Positions 8,341-16,384 of a stretch of 64,000 nucleotides of DNA are shown here, piece by piece. A program made the translations under genes and the position numbers. How positions within the stretch are numbered: the first letter of the stretch is position 1; every line of letters begins with the position of its first letter. The stretch is from the NCBI RefSeq assembly GCF_002159175.1, contig NZ_NFGZ01000015.1, positions 1-64,000 of the forward strand, read 5' to 3'. This DNA is from Flavonifractor sp. An92 (GTDB lineage: Bacteria > Bacillota > Clostridia > Oscillospirales > Oscillospiraceae). The notes beneath the pieces were generated by a model. That model made no database searches and was not told the DNA's origin. It saw nothing but the letters and a program-made list of their open reading frames with translations.

Positions 8341-9564
8341 CTATTCCGCGGTAAAGGTGATGACCGAGATCTCGGTCCCGGCAGAAAAGCCCTCGCAGTC
8401 CCGGGGGATACAGAAGTAGCCGTCCGCCCCTGCCAGGGTGGTGATGAGCCCCGACTTGCCCCGGACGGGGCGGGCCAGCAGGGTCCCGTTTTCCTCGCTC
8501 AGAAAGACCCCGTTGTACTGGGCCCGGCCGTGGTTGGCCCCCACCGTCTCGGTGAGGACGGCCTTCAAGGCACGGCGGCGGAGGGTCCTCCCCTCCAATC
8601 GGGCCAGCAGGGGACAGACGAAGAGATGGGTGGAGAAGAGGGCGGCTACCGGGTGGCCGGGGAGACCCATCAGGGGCTTTTCCCCAGACTTAGCCAGCAG
8701 GGTGGGTTTGCCCGGCTTCATGGCGATGCCGTGGAACAGGAGCTCCCCGAAGGAGGAGAGCACCGTCACGGCGGCGTCCTTGGCCCCCACGGAGCTGCCG
8801 CCCGAGAGGACCACCAGGTCGTTTTCCACCAGAGCTTTGGCCACGCCGGCGCGAAGGGTGGGCTCATCATCGGGGAAAATGCCGTACTGGGTCACCCGGG
8901 CCCCCGCCTGGGTGAGCACCGCCCCCACCAGGGGGGCGTTCACATCCCGGACCTGGCCGGAGCCGGGGACCTGCTCTGGCGGCACGATCTCGTCTCCGGT
9001 GGAGAGGACCCCCACCCGTACCTGAGGCCGCACCGGGACCTCCGTCACCCCCAGGGCGGCCAGGGCCCCGATATCCTGGGGCTGGAGCCGCCGGGCGGCG
9101 GGGAGGACCAGGTCCCCCGGCTTCACATCGTCACCTTTAAAGATGAGGTTGTTGCCCGGGGCCACGCTCTTGAGGATGCCGACGGTACCGTCACCGTAGT
9201 CCTCGCTGTACTCCACCATCTGCACACCATCCGCCCCGGGGGGGAGCGCCCCGCCGGTGGGGATGGCCATGCACTCTCCCGGCCCTACGCTCCCCGGGGG
9301 TGCCTCCCCCATGAGCACCTCGCCCACCCGGGTGAGGAGGGCGGGGAGGGCGTCGGAGCAGCCGAAGGTGTCGGCGGAGCGGAGGGCGTAGCCGTCCACC
9401 GTGGAGCGGTCAAAGCCGGGGACGAACTCGGCCGCCCGGATGTCGGCGGCCAGCACCCGGCCCAGGGCGGCGTCCAGCGGGACGGTCTCGGCCGGGCGGT
9501 TTAACGTCGTGAAGGCGGTCTGGATCAGGTCCAGCACCTCGTCGGGGGTCTTGACGGTGAGCAT
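8341..9564 (-). CDS. moeA: Molybdopterin molybdotransferase
   Basis: The 407-residue enzyme inserts molybdate or tungstate into molybdopterin-AMP. MoeA motifs seen include RSTVDGYALR, GDEIVPPEQ, LSGGSSVGAKD and GLPGHPVAALF. ATG 9564 is preferred to the ATG three codons upstream because GGAG is nine bases before it but directly abuts the upstream ATG. It heads an apparent four-gene operon running to 4025. Because the tupABC and AOR genes are adjacent, I infer that this copy serves tungsten, while the MoeA at 53328-54533 sits with molybdate genes. A 10-bp hairpin lies just upstream of its ribosome site. Confidence 0.85.
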   Translation of the reverse strand: MLTVKTPDEVLDLIQTAFTTLNRPAETVPLDAALGRVLAADIRAAEFVPGFDRSTVDGYALRSADTFGCSDALPALLTRVGEVLMGEAPPGSVGPGECMAIPTGGALPPGADGVQMVEYSEDYGDGTVGILKSVAPGNNLIFKGDDVKPGDLVLPAARRLQPQDIGALAALGVTEVPVRPQVRVGVLSTGDEIVPPEQVPGSGQVRDVNAPLVGAVLTQAGARVTQYGIFPDDEPTLRAGVAKALVENDLVVLSGGSSVGAKDAAVTVLSSFGELLFHGIAMKPGKPTLLAKSGEKPLMGLPGHPVAALFSTHLFVCPLLARLEGRTLRRRALKAVLTETVGANHGRAQYNGVFLSEENGTLLARPVRGKSGLITTLAGADGYFCIPRDCEGFSAGTEISVITFTAE

Positions 9565-9582
9565 GTTCCTCATCTCCTGTGG

Positions 9583-9611
9583 GGAGGGGCTTGTGGGACG
9601 GAAGCCCCTCC
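9583..9611 (-). promoter_or_regulatory. Leader hairpin upstream of moeA
   Basis: A perfect 10-bp inverted repeat (GGAGGGGCTT / AAGCCCCTCC, 9-base loop) ends a few bases before the AGGAG site of moeA. There is no T-run on the minus side, so it is not a terminator. It may be a translational control structure or a protein site between the divergent moeA and E1 genes. Confidence 0.4.
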
Positions 9612-9651
9612 GCTAAAATGGTGATAACCAAACCGATGGGAGGGATGCGCC

Positions 9652-10356
9652 ATGGAGGCGCGGTATCAGCGCAATCTGGGGACACTCAGCGAGGCCGAGT
9701 GCCGCCTGTTGGGGGAAAAGCGGGTCTTTCTGGCCGGGTGCGGCGGCCTGGGGGGCTTTCTGCTGGAACATCTAGTCCGCCTGGGGGTGGGGCACATCAC
9801 GGCGGTGGACGGGGACGTGTTCGAAGTGAGCAACTTAAACCGCCAGCTTTTGAGCACGGCGGAGAATCTGGGTTCCTCCAAGGCGGAGGCCGCCGCCGCC
9901 CGGGCCCGGGAAGTGAACCCTGGCGTGGAGGTGCGCCCGGTGAACACCTTCCTTACAGCGGAAAATGCCCACGAACTGCTGGCCGGTCACGACCTGGCTC
10001 TGGACGCCCTGGACAGCGGCGCGAGCCGCCGGGTGCTGGAGCGGGCCTGCGGGGAGCTGGGCATCCCCCTGGTCCACGGGGCCATCCAGGGCTGGTACAT
10101 CCAGGTGGCGGTGGCCCCGCCGGGAGAGGGGCTGCTGGCGGGGCTCTATCCCCCCGGGCGGGAGGCCGTCCGGGACAAGAGCACCCTCTCCTTCGTCCCC
10201 GCCCTGTGCGCCGCCCTCCAGGCCGCCGAGGCGGTGAAGCTCCTGTGCGGCCGGGAGAGCACCCTGTGGGGCAAGCTCCTCACCGGCGACACCCTGGAGC
10301 AGGAATATCAGGTGCTCCCGCTCGCCGGTTTCTCCGGGTCGGGGAGCGCGAAGTAG
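9652..10356 (+). CDS. ThiF/MoeB/HesA-family E1-like adenylyltransferase
   Basis: The 234-residue protein has the nucleotide-binding GCGGLGGFLLEHL (about residues 29-41), the acidic AVDGDVFEVSNLNRQ with the Arg finger, and a DALDSG segment. Enzymes of this family adenylate the C-terminal Gly-Gly of a ubiquitin-like sulfur carrier. The obvious partner is the MoaD-like protein encoded at 13792-14073. The zinc-binding CxxC pairs of larger MoeB or ThiF proteins are not visible. Its 3' end overlaps the convergent lysR gene by 49 bases. It is transcribed divergently from moeA. Confidence 0.8.
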   Translation: MEARYQRNLGTLSEAECRLLGEKRVFLAGCGGLGGFLLEHLVRLGVGHITAVDGDVFEVSNLNRQLLSTAENLGSSKAEAAAARAREVNPGVEVRPVNTFLTAENAHELLAGHDLALDALDSGASRRVLERACGELGIPLVHGAIQGWYIQVAVAPPGEGLLAGLYPPGREAVRDKSTLSFVPALCAALQAAEAVKLLCGRESTLWGKLLTGDTLEQEYQVLPLAGFSGSGSAK

Positions 10357-11216
10357 TCCAGCACGAAGGAGCGGAAGGTCCGCCCCAGGGCGGTGAGGTG
10401 CTTGGTGCGCTTGAAGCAGACCATCATCCGGCGGCTGAATTTAGCGTTGGAGATGCGCACCAGCCGGATGTGCCGGTCGGCCCGGTAGCGCCCGGCGCAC
10501 CCCTCGGGCACGAAGCCCAGGGCCAGCCCGGCGGCGATGAGCTGCCGGTGCTGCTCCCGGTCGTCGGTGAGACAGCGCACCCGCAGGCGAAGGTTGAGCC
10601 CCGTGCAGAGGTAGTAGGGCTCCTCGATGTAGGTCTTGTCCCGGTTGAGAAAGACGAAGGACTCTCCGCTCAGCTCCTGGGGCAGCACCGCCGGGCGGTC
10701 GGCCAGGGGGTGGGCGGCGTTCACCGCCAGAAAATAGGGCTCATCCCGGAGAAAGACCCCCCGGAACTTGCGGTAGCGGTTCTCGTCGGGGTAGAGGAGC
10801 ATGTCGTAGCGGTTGATGTCGGGCAGTTCCTCCCCCTCGATGCCGCAGCGCAGGTCGTAGTTCACCTGGGGGCAGGTCCGGGCGAAGGACACCAGACAGT
10901 CGGAGAGCAGGTGGTCCGACTCGAAGAGGCCCACGGTCAGCCGCGCCGCGTCCCCGGCGGAGAGCTCGCTCAGGTCCAGCAGGGTGTCGTCTAATGTGCG
11001 CAGCATGGCCCGGGCGCTGGTGAGGAAGCGCTCCCCCGCCTCGTTGAGGACCACTCGCTTCCCCCGCCGCTCGAAGAGGGGCGTGCCCAGCTCCTCCTCC
11101 AGCTTGGAGATGCTCTTGGACAGGGAGGGCTGGCTCAGATGGAGGGAGTCGGCCGCCTTGGAGAGGTTCTGCAGCTGGGCGGCGGTGACGAAATAGCGGA
11201 TCTGGGGGATGTTCAT
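10308..11216 (-). CDS. LysR-family transcriptional regulator
   Basis: The 302-residue product has an N-terminal winged helix-turn-helix (residues 1-60: NLSKAADSLHLSQPSLSKSISKLEEELG) and a LysR substrate-binding domain (about 90-290). It is divergent from the AOR operon, the usual position for a LysR regulator of its neighbour. A near-perfect palindrome lies at 11231-11247, 15 bases upstream of its start. The inducer is unknown; an aldehyde, carboxylate or metal signal would fit the context. The last 16 codons overlap the convergent E1 gene, an unusual shared end. Confidence 0.85.
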   Translation of the reverse strand: MNIPQIRYFVTAAQLQNLSKAADSLHLSQPSLSKSISKLEEELGTPLFERRGKRVVLNEAGERFLTSARAMLRTLDDTLLDLSELSAGDAARLTVGLFESDHLLSDCLVSFARTCPQVNYDLRCGIEGEELPDINRYDMLLYPDENRYRKFRGVFLRDEPYFLAVNAAHPLADRPAVLPQELSGESFVFLNRDKTYIEEPYYLCTGLNLRLRVRCLTDDREQHRQLIAAGLALGFVPEGCAGRYRADRHIRLVRISNAKFSRRMMVCFKRTKHLTALGRTFRSFVLDYFALPDPEKPASGST

Positions 11217-11230
11217 AGCGGCCTCCTGCT

Positions 11231-11247
11231 TATAACCTATGGCTATA
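11231..11247. promoter_or_regulatory. Putative LysR operator
   Basis: The sequence TATAACC TAT GGCTATA has 7-base arms with one mismatch, resembles the T-N11-A LysR box, and lies in the lysR/AOR divergent region. Confidence 0.45.
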
Positions 11248-11470
11248 TCGACTGTCCGCCGGAGAGCTCCGCCCCAGCGGGAAAACAGGGGATGGGGCCC
11301 GGCGCCTCCGGGGATTCCTTGGGCTTTTTCGCCAAATATACGCCCCCTGTTTTTTCCATTATAAGGCCTTTTATATAGAAAAGCAATATGGAAACCGGCG
11401 GGTCTCCTTTACAGTGCCGGGCGTTTTTATTAAACTGAAAATAGAAAATAGCCAGTATAACAAAAAGGAG

Positions 11471-11510
11471 GTGGCACTCGAGTCCCGCAGCGCGGGATTT
11501 GAGGCAAGCT
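11471..11510 (+). promoter_or_regulatory. Hairpin between a strong Shine-Dalgarno site and the first AOR-operon start
   Basis: AAGGAGG at 11465-11471 is nearly 40 bases before the ATG at 11511. Between them is a stem (TCCCGC agc GCGGGA core, extended by CTC/GAG at 11478-11504). A second, weaker GAGG (11501-11504) is part of the stem. Folding either brings the strong site close to the ATG or hides the weak one, suggesting translational control. Confidence 0.5.
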
Positions 11511-11981
11511 ATGAGGCAATTGGTCGTCAAGCCGGAGAAGTGCATCGGCTGCCGCACCTGCGAGCTGGTGTGCTCGTTCGGGCACTATGAGCAGTTCAAC
11601 CCCCGCCTGGCCAACATCACCGTGCTGGAGTACGAGGCGGCCACCCTGGCCGTGCCGGTGGTCTGCCAGCAGTGTGAGGACGCCAGCTGTATGAAGGTCT
11701 GCCCCGTGAAGGCCATCCACCGGGATGAGAACGGGGCCTGTGTCATCAACTACGACAAGTGCATCGGCTGCAAGATGTGCCGCAGCGCCTGCCCCCTGGG
11801 CAACATGTCCTACTCCACCATCGTGAAGAAGGTATTCAAGTGCGACCTGTGCGGCGGAGACCCCAAGTGTGTGAAATACTGCCCCGGCGGGGCCCTGGCC
11901 TTTGAGGACCCGGACGCCCGGGACGTGCGGAAGAAGCTGACCGCCGACAAGATCGTGGCGGCCATGGGAACGGAGGGTTGA
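11511..11981 (+). CDS. Four-cluster ferredoxin-like electron-transfer subunit of the AOR complex
   Basis: The 156-residue protein has four [4Fe-4S] Cys groups: CIGCRTCELVC, CQQCEDASCMKVCP, CIGCKMCRSACP and CDLCGGDPKCVKYCP. It belongs to the 4Fe-4S dicluster family that accompanies tungsten aldehyde oxidoreductases (AorA/WorS-like). It would wire the AOR subunit to the NuoEF-type module. ATG 11511 is chosen; the frame also extends to a TTG four codons upstream. The AOR gene follows after 3 bases. Confidence 0.85.
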   Translation: MRQLVVKPEKCIGCRTCELVCSFGHYEQFNPRLANITVLEYEAATLAVPVVCQQCEDASCMKVCPVKAIHRDENGACVINYDKCIGCKMCRSACPLGNMSYSTIVKKVFKCDLCGGDPKCVKYCPGGALAFEDPDARDVRKKLTADKIVAAMGTEG

Positions 11982-11984
11982 GCC

Positions 11985-13787
11985 ATGGGAAACGGATATG
12001 TTGGGACCATCCTGCGGGTGAACCTGAAAAAGGGCTCCATCGTGAAGGAGCCCCTGAACCGCAAGAACGCCGACGAGTACGTGGGCGCCCGGGGCCTGGG
12101 CACCAAGTACTACTGCGATGAGTGCGACCCCAAGTGCGACCCCCTGGGCCCGGACAACAAGCTCATTTTCATGACCGGCCCCCTCACCGGCACCTGCGCC
12201 ACCTCCTCCGGGCGGTACAACGCGGTGGCCAAGGCCCCCCTCACCGGCACCATCGGCGCGGCCAACTCCGGCGGCCACTTCGGCCCGGAGCTGAAGTACG
12301 CCGGATACGACGGCATCATCTTCGAGGACGTGTCCGAGAAGCCGGTCTATCTCTACATCAACGACGGCGTGGTGGAGCTGCGGGACGCCTCCCACCTGTG
12401 GGGCAAGGACGTGTATGACACCACCGACGCCCTCCGGGAGGAGCTGGGCGACGAGTTCCGCATCGCCTGCATCGCCCCCACCGGCGAGAACGGCTGTCTC
12501 TTCGCCGGTATCATGAACGACAAGCACCGGGCCGCCGGCCGCGGCGGCATCGGCGCGGTGATGGGCTCCAAGAAGCTCAAGGCCATTGCCGTCCGGGGCA
12601 CCGGCTCGGTGACCGTGGCCCGCCCCGAGGCCTTCTTCAAGGCCTGTATGGACGCCCGGGCCACCCTGAAGGCCCACCCCGTCACCGGCGCGGGCCTGTC
12701 CGCCTACGGCACCCAGATCCTGGTGAACATCGTCAACGCCTCCGGCGGCCTGCCCCTCAACAACGGCCGGGACGGCTCGGTGTTCGACCTGGCCGACGAC
12801 ATCTCCGGCGAGACCCTGGCCGCCAAGTACCTGCTGCGCAACAAGGGCTGCTTCGGCTGCTCCATCGGCTGCGGCCGGGCGGTGGAGATCAAGGACGGCC
12901 CCTTCAAGTCCAAGGGCGAGGGCCCCGAGTATGAGGCCGGCTGGTCCTTCGGCGCCGACTGCGGCGTCAGCGATCTGGCCGCCGTGTGCGACGCCAACTT
13001 CATGTGCAACCAGTACGGCATCGACCCCATCACCATGGGCGCCACCGTGGCCTGCGCCATGGAGCTCTATGAGATGGGCGCCATCCCCGAGGAGGACATC
13101 GGCTTCCCCCTGCGCTTCGGCGATGCGGCCGCCATGGTGAAGGCCGTGGAGATGACCTGCAAGGGCGAGGGCTTCGGCAAGGTGATGGGCCTGGGCTCCT
13201 ACCGCATGGCGGAGAAGTACGGTCACCCCGAACTGTCCATGTCGGTGAAAAAGCAGGAGATGCCCGCCTACGACGGCCGTGCCATCCAGGGCATCGGCCT
13301 GGAGTACGCCACCTCCAACCGGGGCGGCTGCCACGTCCGGGGCTACATGATCTCCCCCGAGGTGCTGGGTATCCCCGTGAAAACCGATCCCCTGGTCACC
13401 GAGGGCAAGGCAAGCCTCCTGAAAACCTTCCAGGACCTCACCGCCCTGGTGGACGCCACCGGCATCTGCCTCTTTACCACCTTCGGCATCGGCCTTCCCG
13501 AAGTGGCCGCCCAGTACCGGGAGGCGGTGGGCAGCGACGAGAGCGACGAGGAGATCCTCCTGAAGGGCGAGCGGATCTGGAACCTGGAGAAGCAGTTCAA
13601 CATCGCCGCCGGGGTGGAGAAGGACACCCTGCCCCCGCGTCTGCTGCGGGAGAAGCTGCCCAGCGGCCCGGCCGAGGGCAAGGTCAACGACCTCTACACC
13701 ATGCTGGCCGAGTACTACGCCGCCCGTGGCTGGGACGCCGAGGGCATCCCCACGGCGGAGAAGCTGGCCGAGCTACATCTGAAATAA
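11985..13787 (+). CDS. Tungsten-containing aldehyde:ferredoxin oxidoreductase catalytic subunit
   Basis: The 600-residue enzyme oxidises aldehydes to carboxylic acids at a tungsten bis-pterin centre. The start MGNGYVGTILRVNL and the motifs TGPLTGTCATSSGRYN and AAGRGGIGAVMGSKKLKAI are typical of AOR domain 1. The [4Fe-4S] ligands are C289, C292, C296 and C495 (CFGCSIGC and GICLF), matching the spacing known in archaeal AOR almost exactly. Length is normal for the family. It is preceded by the polyferredoxin and followed by moaD after four bases. The composition of the whole operon matches the Wor/AOR complexes that couple aldehyde oxidation to NAD+ and ferredoxin reduction. Substrate range cannot be read from sequence. 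Confidence 0.92.
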   Translation: MGNGYVGTILRVNLKKGSIVKEPLNRKNADEYVGARGLGTKYYCDECDPKCDPLGPDNKLIFMTGPLTGTCATSSGRYNAVAKAPLTGTIGAANSGGHFGPELKYAGYDGIIFEDVSEKPVYLYINDGVVELRDASHLWGKDVYDTTDALREELGDEFRIACIAPTGENGCLFAGIMNDKHRAAGRGGIGAVMGSKKLKAIAVRGTGSVTVARPEAFFKACMDARATLKAHPVTGAGLSAYGTQILVNIVNASGGLPLNNGRDGSVFDLADDISGETLAAKYLLRNKGCFGCSIGCGRAVEIKDGPFKSKGEGPEYEAGWSFGADCGVSDLAAVCDANFMCNQYGIDPITMGATVACAMELYEMGAIPEEDIGFPLRFGDAAAMVKAVEMTCKGEGFGKVMGLGSYRMAEKYGHPELSMSVKKQEMPAYDGRAIQGIGLEYATSNRGGCHVRGYMISPEVLGIPVKTDPLVTEGKASLLKTFQDLTALVDATGICLFTTFGIGLPEVAAQYREAVGSDESDEEILLKGERIWNLEKQFNIAAGVEKDTLPPRLLREKLPSGPAEGKVNDLYTMLAEYYAARGWDAEGIPTAEKLAELHLK

Positions 13788-13791
13788 GCCC

Positions 13792-14073
13792 ATGACGGTG
13801 AAATTTTTCGCCTACCTGCGGGAGAAGGACTTTGCCGGGACCAAGGAGCTCACCTGTCCCCCCGCCCCCACGGTGCGGGCGCTGGGGGAGGAGCTGTGCG
13901 GGCGCTTTGGGTCAAAATTCCGGGCCGAGTTCTTCTCCCCCGCCGGGGACGAGCTGGGGGAGCGAGTCATCGTGATGGTCAACGGCCGCCGGGTGGAATT
14001 CCTCTCCGGCCTGGACACGCCCCTCAAAGACAGCGATACGGTGCAGATCTTTCCGGTGGTGGCGGGGGGTTAA
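13792..14073 (+). CDS. moaD: MoaD-like sulfur carrier protein
   Basis: The 93-residue beta-grasp protein ends in VVAGG, the Gly-Gly tail that is adenylated by an E1 enzyme and thiocarboxylated to supply sulfur for molybdopterin. The E1 candidate is at 9652-10356. It sits inside the AOR operon, four bases after the catalytic gene and before the NuoE-like gene, as in several clostridial and archaeal AOR loci. No moaE (large MPT synthase subunit) is in the window. It lacks a clear ribosome site, so coupling to the AOR gene is likely. Confidence 0.85.
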   Translation: MTVKFFAYLREKDFAGTKELTCPPAPTVRALGEELCGRFGSKFRAEFFSPAGDELGERVIVMVNGRRVEFLSGLDTPLKDSDTVQIFPVVAGG

Positions 14074-14120
14074 ACGCCCTCCGCCGCCCCGTTACCCTCT
14101 GAAAAGGCGGTGAAGCCCAT

Positions 14121-14594
14121 ATGGATCTCTCCATGGAGGAAATCCAGACCATTTTGAATCGCTATCCCCCGGAGCAGCGGTACAGCCTGGCCATGCTCCA
14201 GGACATGCAGCATCAGTTCAACTACATTCCCCGGGTGGGGATGGAGGCCCTGGCGGAGTACCTGGGCTGTCCCCTGTCCTCCCTGTACGCCATGGCCACC
14301 TTCTACAAGGCCCTGAGCCTCCAGCCCAAGGGCAAGCACATCATCAAGCTGTGCGACGGCACGGCCTGCCACATCCGGGGCTCCACCGCCCTGGTGGACG
14401 GGGTGAAGCGCCTGCTGGGCATCGGCGCGGGGGAGACCTCCCCCGACGGGCTCTTCTCCCTGGAGCTGGTCAACTGCCTGGGCTCCTGCGCCCTGGCCCC
14501 GGTGATGGTCATTGACGACACCTATTACGGAAAAGTGACGCTGGAGAAGCTCCCCGGCATCCTGGCCCAATATCAGGAGGTGACGCCCTCATGA
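14121..14594 (+). CDS. NuoE/HydC-like [2Fe-2S] subunit
   Basis: The 157-residue protein is a thioredoxin-like [2Fe-2S] ferredoxin of the NuoE family. Two Cys pairs bind the cluster: CDGTAC (about residues 76-81) and CLGSC (about 117-121). It partners the NuoF-like subunit that follows with a four-base overlap. In bifurcating hydrogenases and Wor-type complexes it acts as the small flavoprotein partner. Here it is the third functional part of the AOR complex (WorC-like). Confidence 0.88.
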   Translation: MDLSMEEIQTILNRYPPEQRYSLAMLQDMQHQFNYIPRVGMEALAEYLGCPLSSLYAMATFYKALSLQPKGKHIIKLCDGTACHIRGSTALVDGVKRLLGIGAGETSPDGLFSLELVNCLGSCALAPVMVIDDTYYGKVTLEKLPGILAQYQEVTPS

Positions 14595-16384
14595 GTAAGA
14601 CCGTCCTGGTGTGCTGCGGCACCGGCTGCCTGGCCAACGGCAGCGCCAAGGTGGCCGCCGAGTTCCACCGCCTGCTGGAGGGCTCGGATCACGCCGTGGA
14701 GTGGCTGGTAAAGGAGACCGGCTGCAACGGCTTCTGCGAGAACGGCCCCCTGGTGAAGATCGACCCGGACGACATCACCTACTACAAGGTCCAGGTGAAG
14801 GACGTCCCCGAGATCGAGGAAAAGACCGTCCTGGGCGGGGAGACGGTGGACCGCCTCCTCTACAAGAACGACCAGGGCCAGCGGGTGCGCAGTCAGCGGG
14901 AAAACCCCTTCTACGCCCCCCAGCACAAGATCGCCCTGCGCAACATCGGCGCCATCTCCCCCACCAGCGTGGAGGACTACGTGGCCCACGGGGGCTACCA
15001 GGCCCTGCGCAAGGCCCTCACCATGACCCCGGAAGAGATCCTGGACGAGATGGACCGCTCGGGCCTGCGGGGCCGTGGCGGAGCCGGCTTCCCCACCGGG
15101 CGGAAGTGGCGCACCGCCGCCGGGTATGACAAATTCCCCAAATATGTGGCCTGCAACGGCGACGAGGGCGACCCCGGCGCGTTCATGGACCGCTCCATCC
15201 TGGAGGGCGACCCCCATTCGGTGCTGGAGGGCATGGCCATCTGCGCCCTGGCCATCGGCGCGGAGGAGGGCTTCCTCTACATCCGGGACGAGTACGCCCT
15301 GGCGGTGAAGAACGTCCGCGCCGCCATCGCCGAGGCCGAGGCCTACGGCGCGCTGGGCGATCACATCCTGGGATCGGACAAGAAATTAAAACTCTCTGTG
15401 GTCAGAGGCGGCGGCGCGTTCGTCTGCGGCGAGTCCACCGCCCTCATGGCCTCGGTGGAGGGCCGGGTGGGCGAGCCCCGGGCCAAGTACATCCGCTCGG
15501 TGCAGCGGGGTCTGTGGGACCAGCCCACCGTCCTCAACAACGTGGAGACCCTGGCCAATGTGCCGGTGATCCTCCTCCACGGCGGCGACGCCTTCGCCCG
15601 GATGGGCACCGAGGGCTCCAAAGGCACCAAGGTGTTCGCCCTGGTGGGCAAGGTCAAGCGCACCGGCCTGGTGGAGGTGCCCATGGGGGTGACCCTGCGG
15701 CACCTGATCTACGACATCGGCGGCGGCGTGCAGGGGGACCGGCCCTTTAAGGCCGTCCAGACCGGCGGCCCCTCCGGCGGGTGCATCCCGGCGGAGCTGC
15801 TGGATCTGCCGGTGGACTTCGACACCCTCAAGAGCCGGGGGGCCATGATGGGCTCCGGCGGCATGATCGTCATGGACGACCGCAGCTGCATGGTGGAGGT
15901 GGCCCGGTACTACATCAAGTTCCTCTCCGAGGAGTCCTGCGGCAAGTGTACCCCCTGCCGGGAGGGGTTAAGGCACATGCTCCAGATCCTCACCGACATC
16001 TGCGAGGGCCGGGGGCAGCTCAGCGACCTGGACCTGCTGGAGGAGCTGTGCCACACCCTGGCCGACAGCTCCCTGTGCGCCCTGGGCAAGTCGGCCCCCA
16101 ACCCGGTCCTCACCACCCTGAAATACTTCCGGCAGGAGTATGAGGCCCACATCCTGGAGCACCGCTGTCCCGCCGGGGTGTGCGCCGCCCTCACCAGCTT
16201 CGCCATTGACGCGGAGAAGTGCGTGGGCTGCGGCGCCTGCGGCCGGGCCTGTCCCGCCGGAGCGGTGTCCGGCGAGCGGAAGCAGCCCCATGTCATCGAC
16301 CCTGCCCGGTGCATCGCCTGCGGCTCCTGCCGGGAGGCCTGTAAGTTCGGGGCCGTGGTCACGAAAGGCAAGGTGGCGGGATGA
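14591..16384 (+). CDS. NuoF/HydB-like FMN, NADH-binding subunit
   Basis: The 597-residue protein has an N-terminal [2Fe-2S] thioredoxin-like part (about residues 1-100), the FMN/NADH region with RGRGGAGFPTGRKW (about 157-170) and CNGDEGDPGAFMDR, the [4Fe-4S] motif SCGKCTPCREG (about 449-457), and a C-terminal two-cluster ferredoxin with CVGCGACGRACP and CIACGSCREAC. This layout is found in NAD-linked electron-bifurcating enzymes (HydB, NfnB-like, WorB). It would exchange electrons between NAD(H), ferredoxin and the tungsten AOR subunit. It overlaps both neighbours by four bases. Confidence 0.9.
   Translation: MSKTVLVCCGTGCLANGSAKVAAEFHRLLEGSDHAVEWLVKETGCNGFCENGPLVKIDPDDITYYKVQVKDVPEIEEKTVLGGETVDRLLYKNDQGQRVRSQRENPFYAPQHKIALRNIGAISPTSVEDYVAHGGYQALRKALTMTPEEILDEMDRSGLRGRGGAGFPTGRKWRTAAGYDKFPKYVACNGDEGDPGAFMDRSILEGDPHSVLEGMAICALAIGAEEGFLYIRDEYALAVKNVRAAIAEAEAYGALGDHILGSDKKLKLSVVRGGGAFVCGESTALMASVEGRVGEPRAKYIRSVQRGLWDQPTVLNNVETLANVPVILLHGGDAFARMGTEGSKGTKVFALVGKVKRTGLVEVPMGVTLRHLIYDIGGGVQGDRPFKAVQTGGPSGGCIPAELLDLPVDFDTLKSRGAMMGSGGMIVMDDRSCMVEVARYYIKFLSEESCGKCTPCREGLRHMLQILTDICEGRGQLSDLDLLEELCHTLADSSLCALGKSAPNPVLTTLKYFRQEYEAHILEHRCPAGVCAALTSFAIDAEKCVGCGACGRACPAGAVSGERKQPHVIDPARCIACGSCREACKFGAVVTKGKVAG

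Noticed and set aside
11260-11345. Possible third Moco-type leader before the AOR operon
   Set aside because: GC-rich stems and a GGGAAAAC stretch were seen, but the ordered blocks and the closing pair of the other two RNAs are absent.
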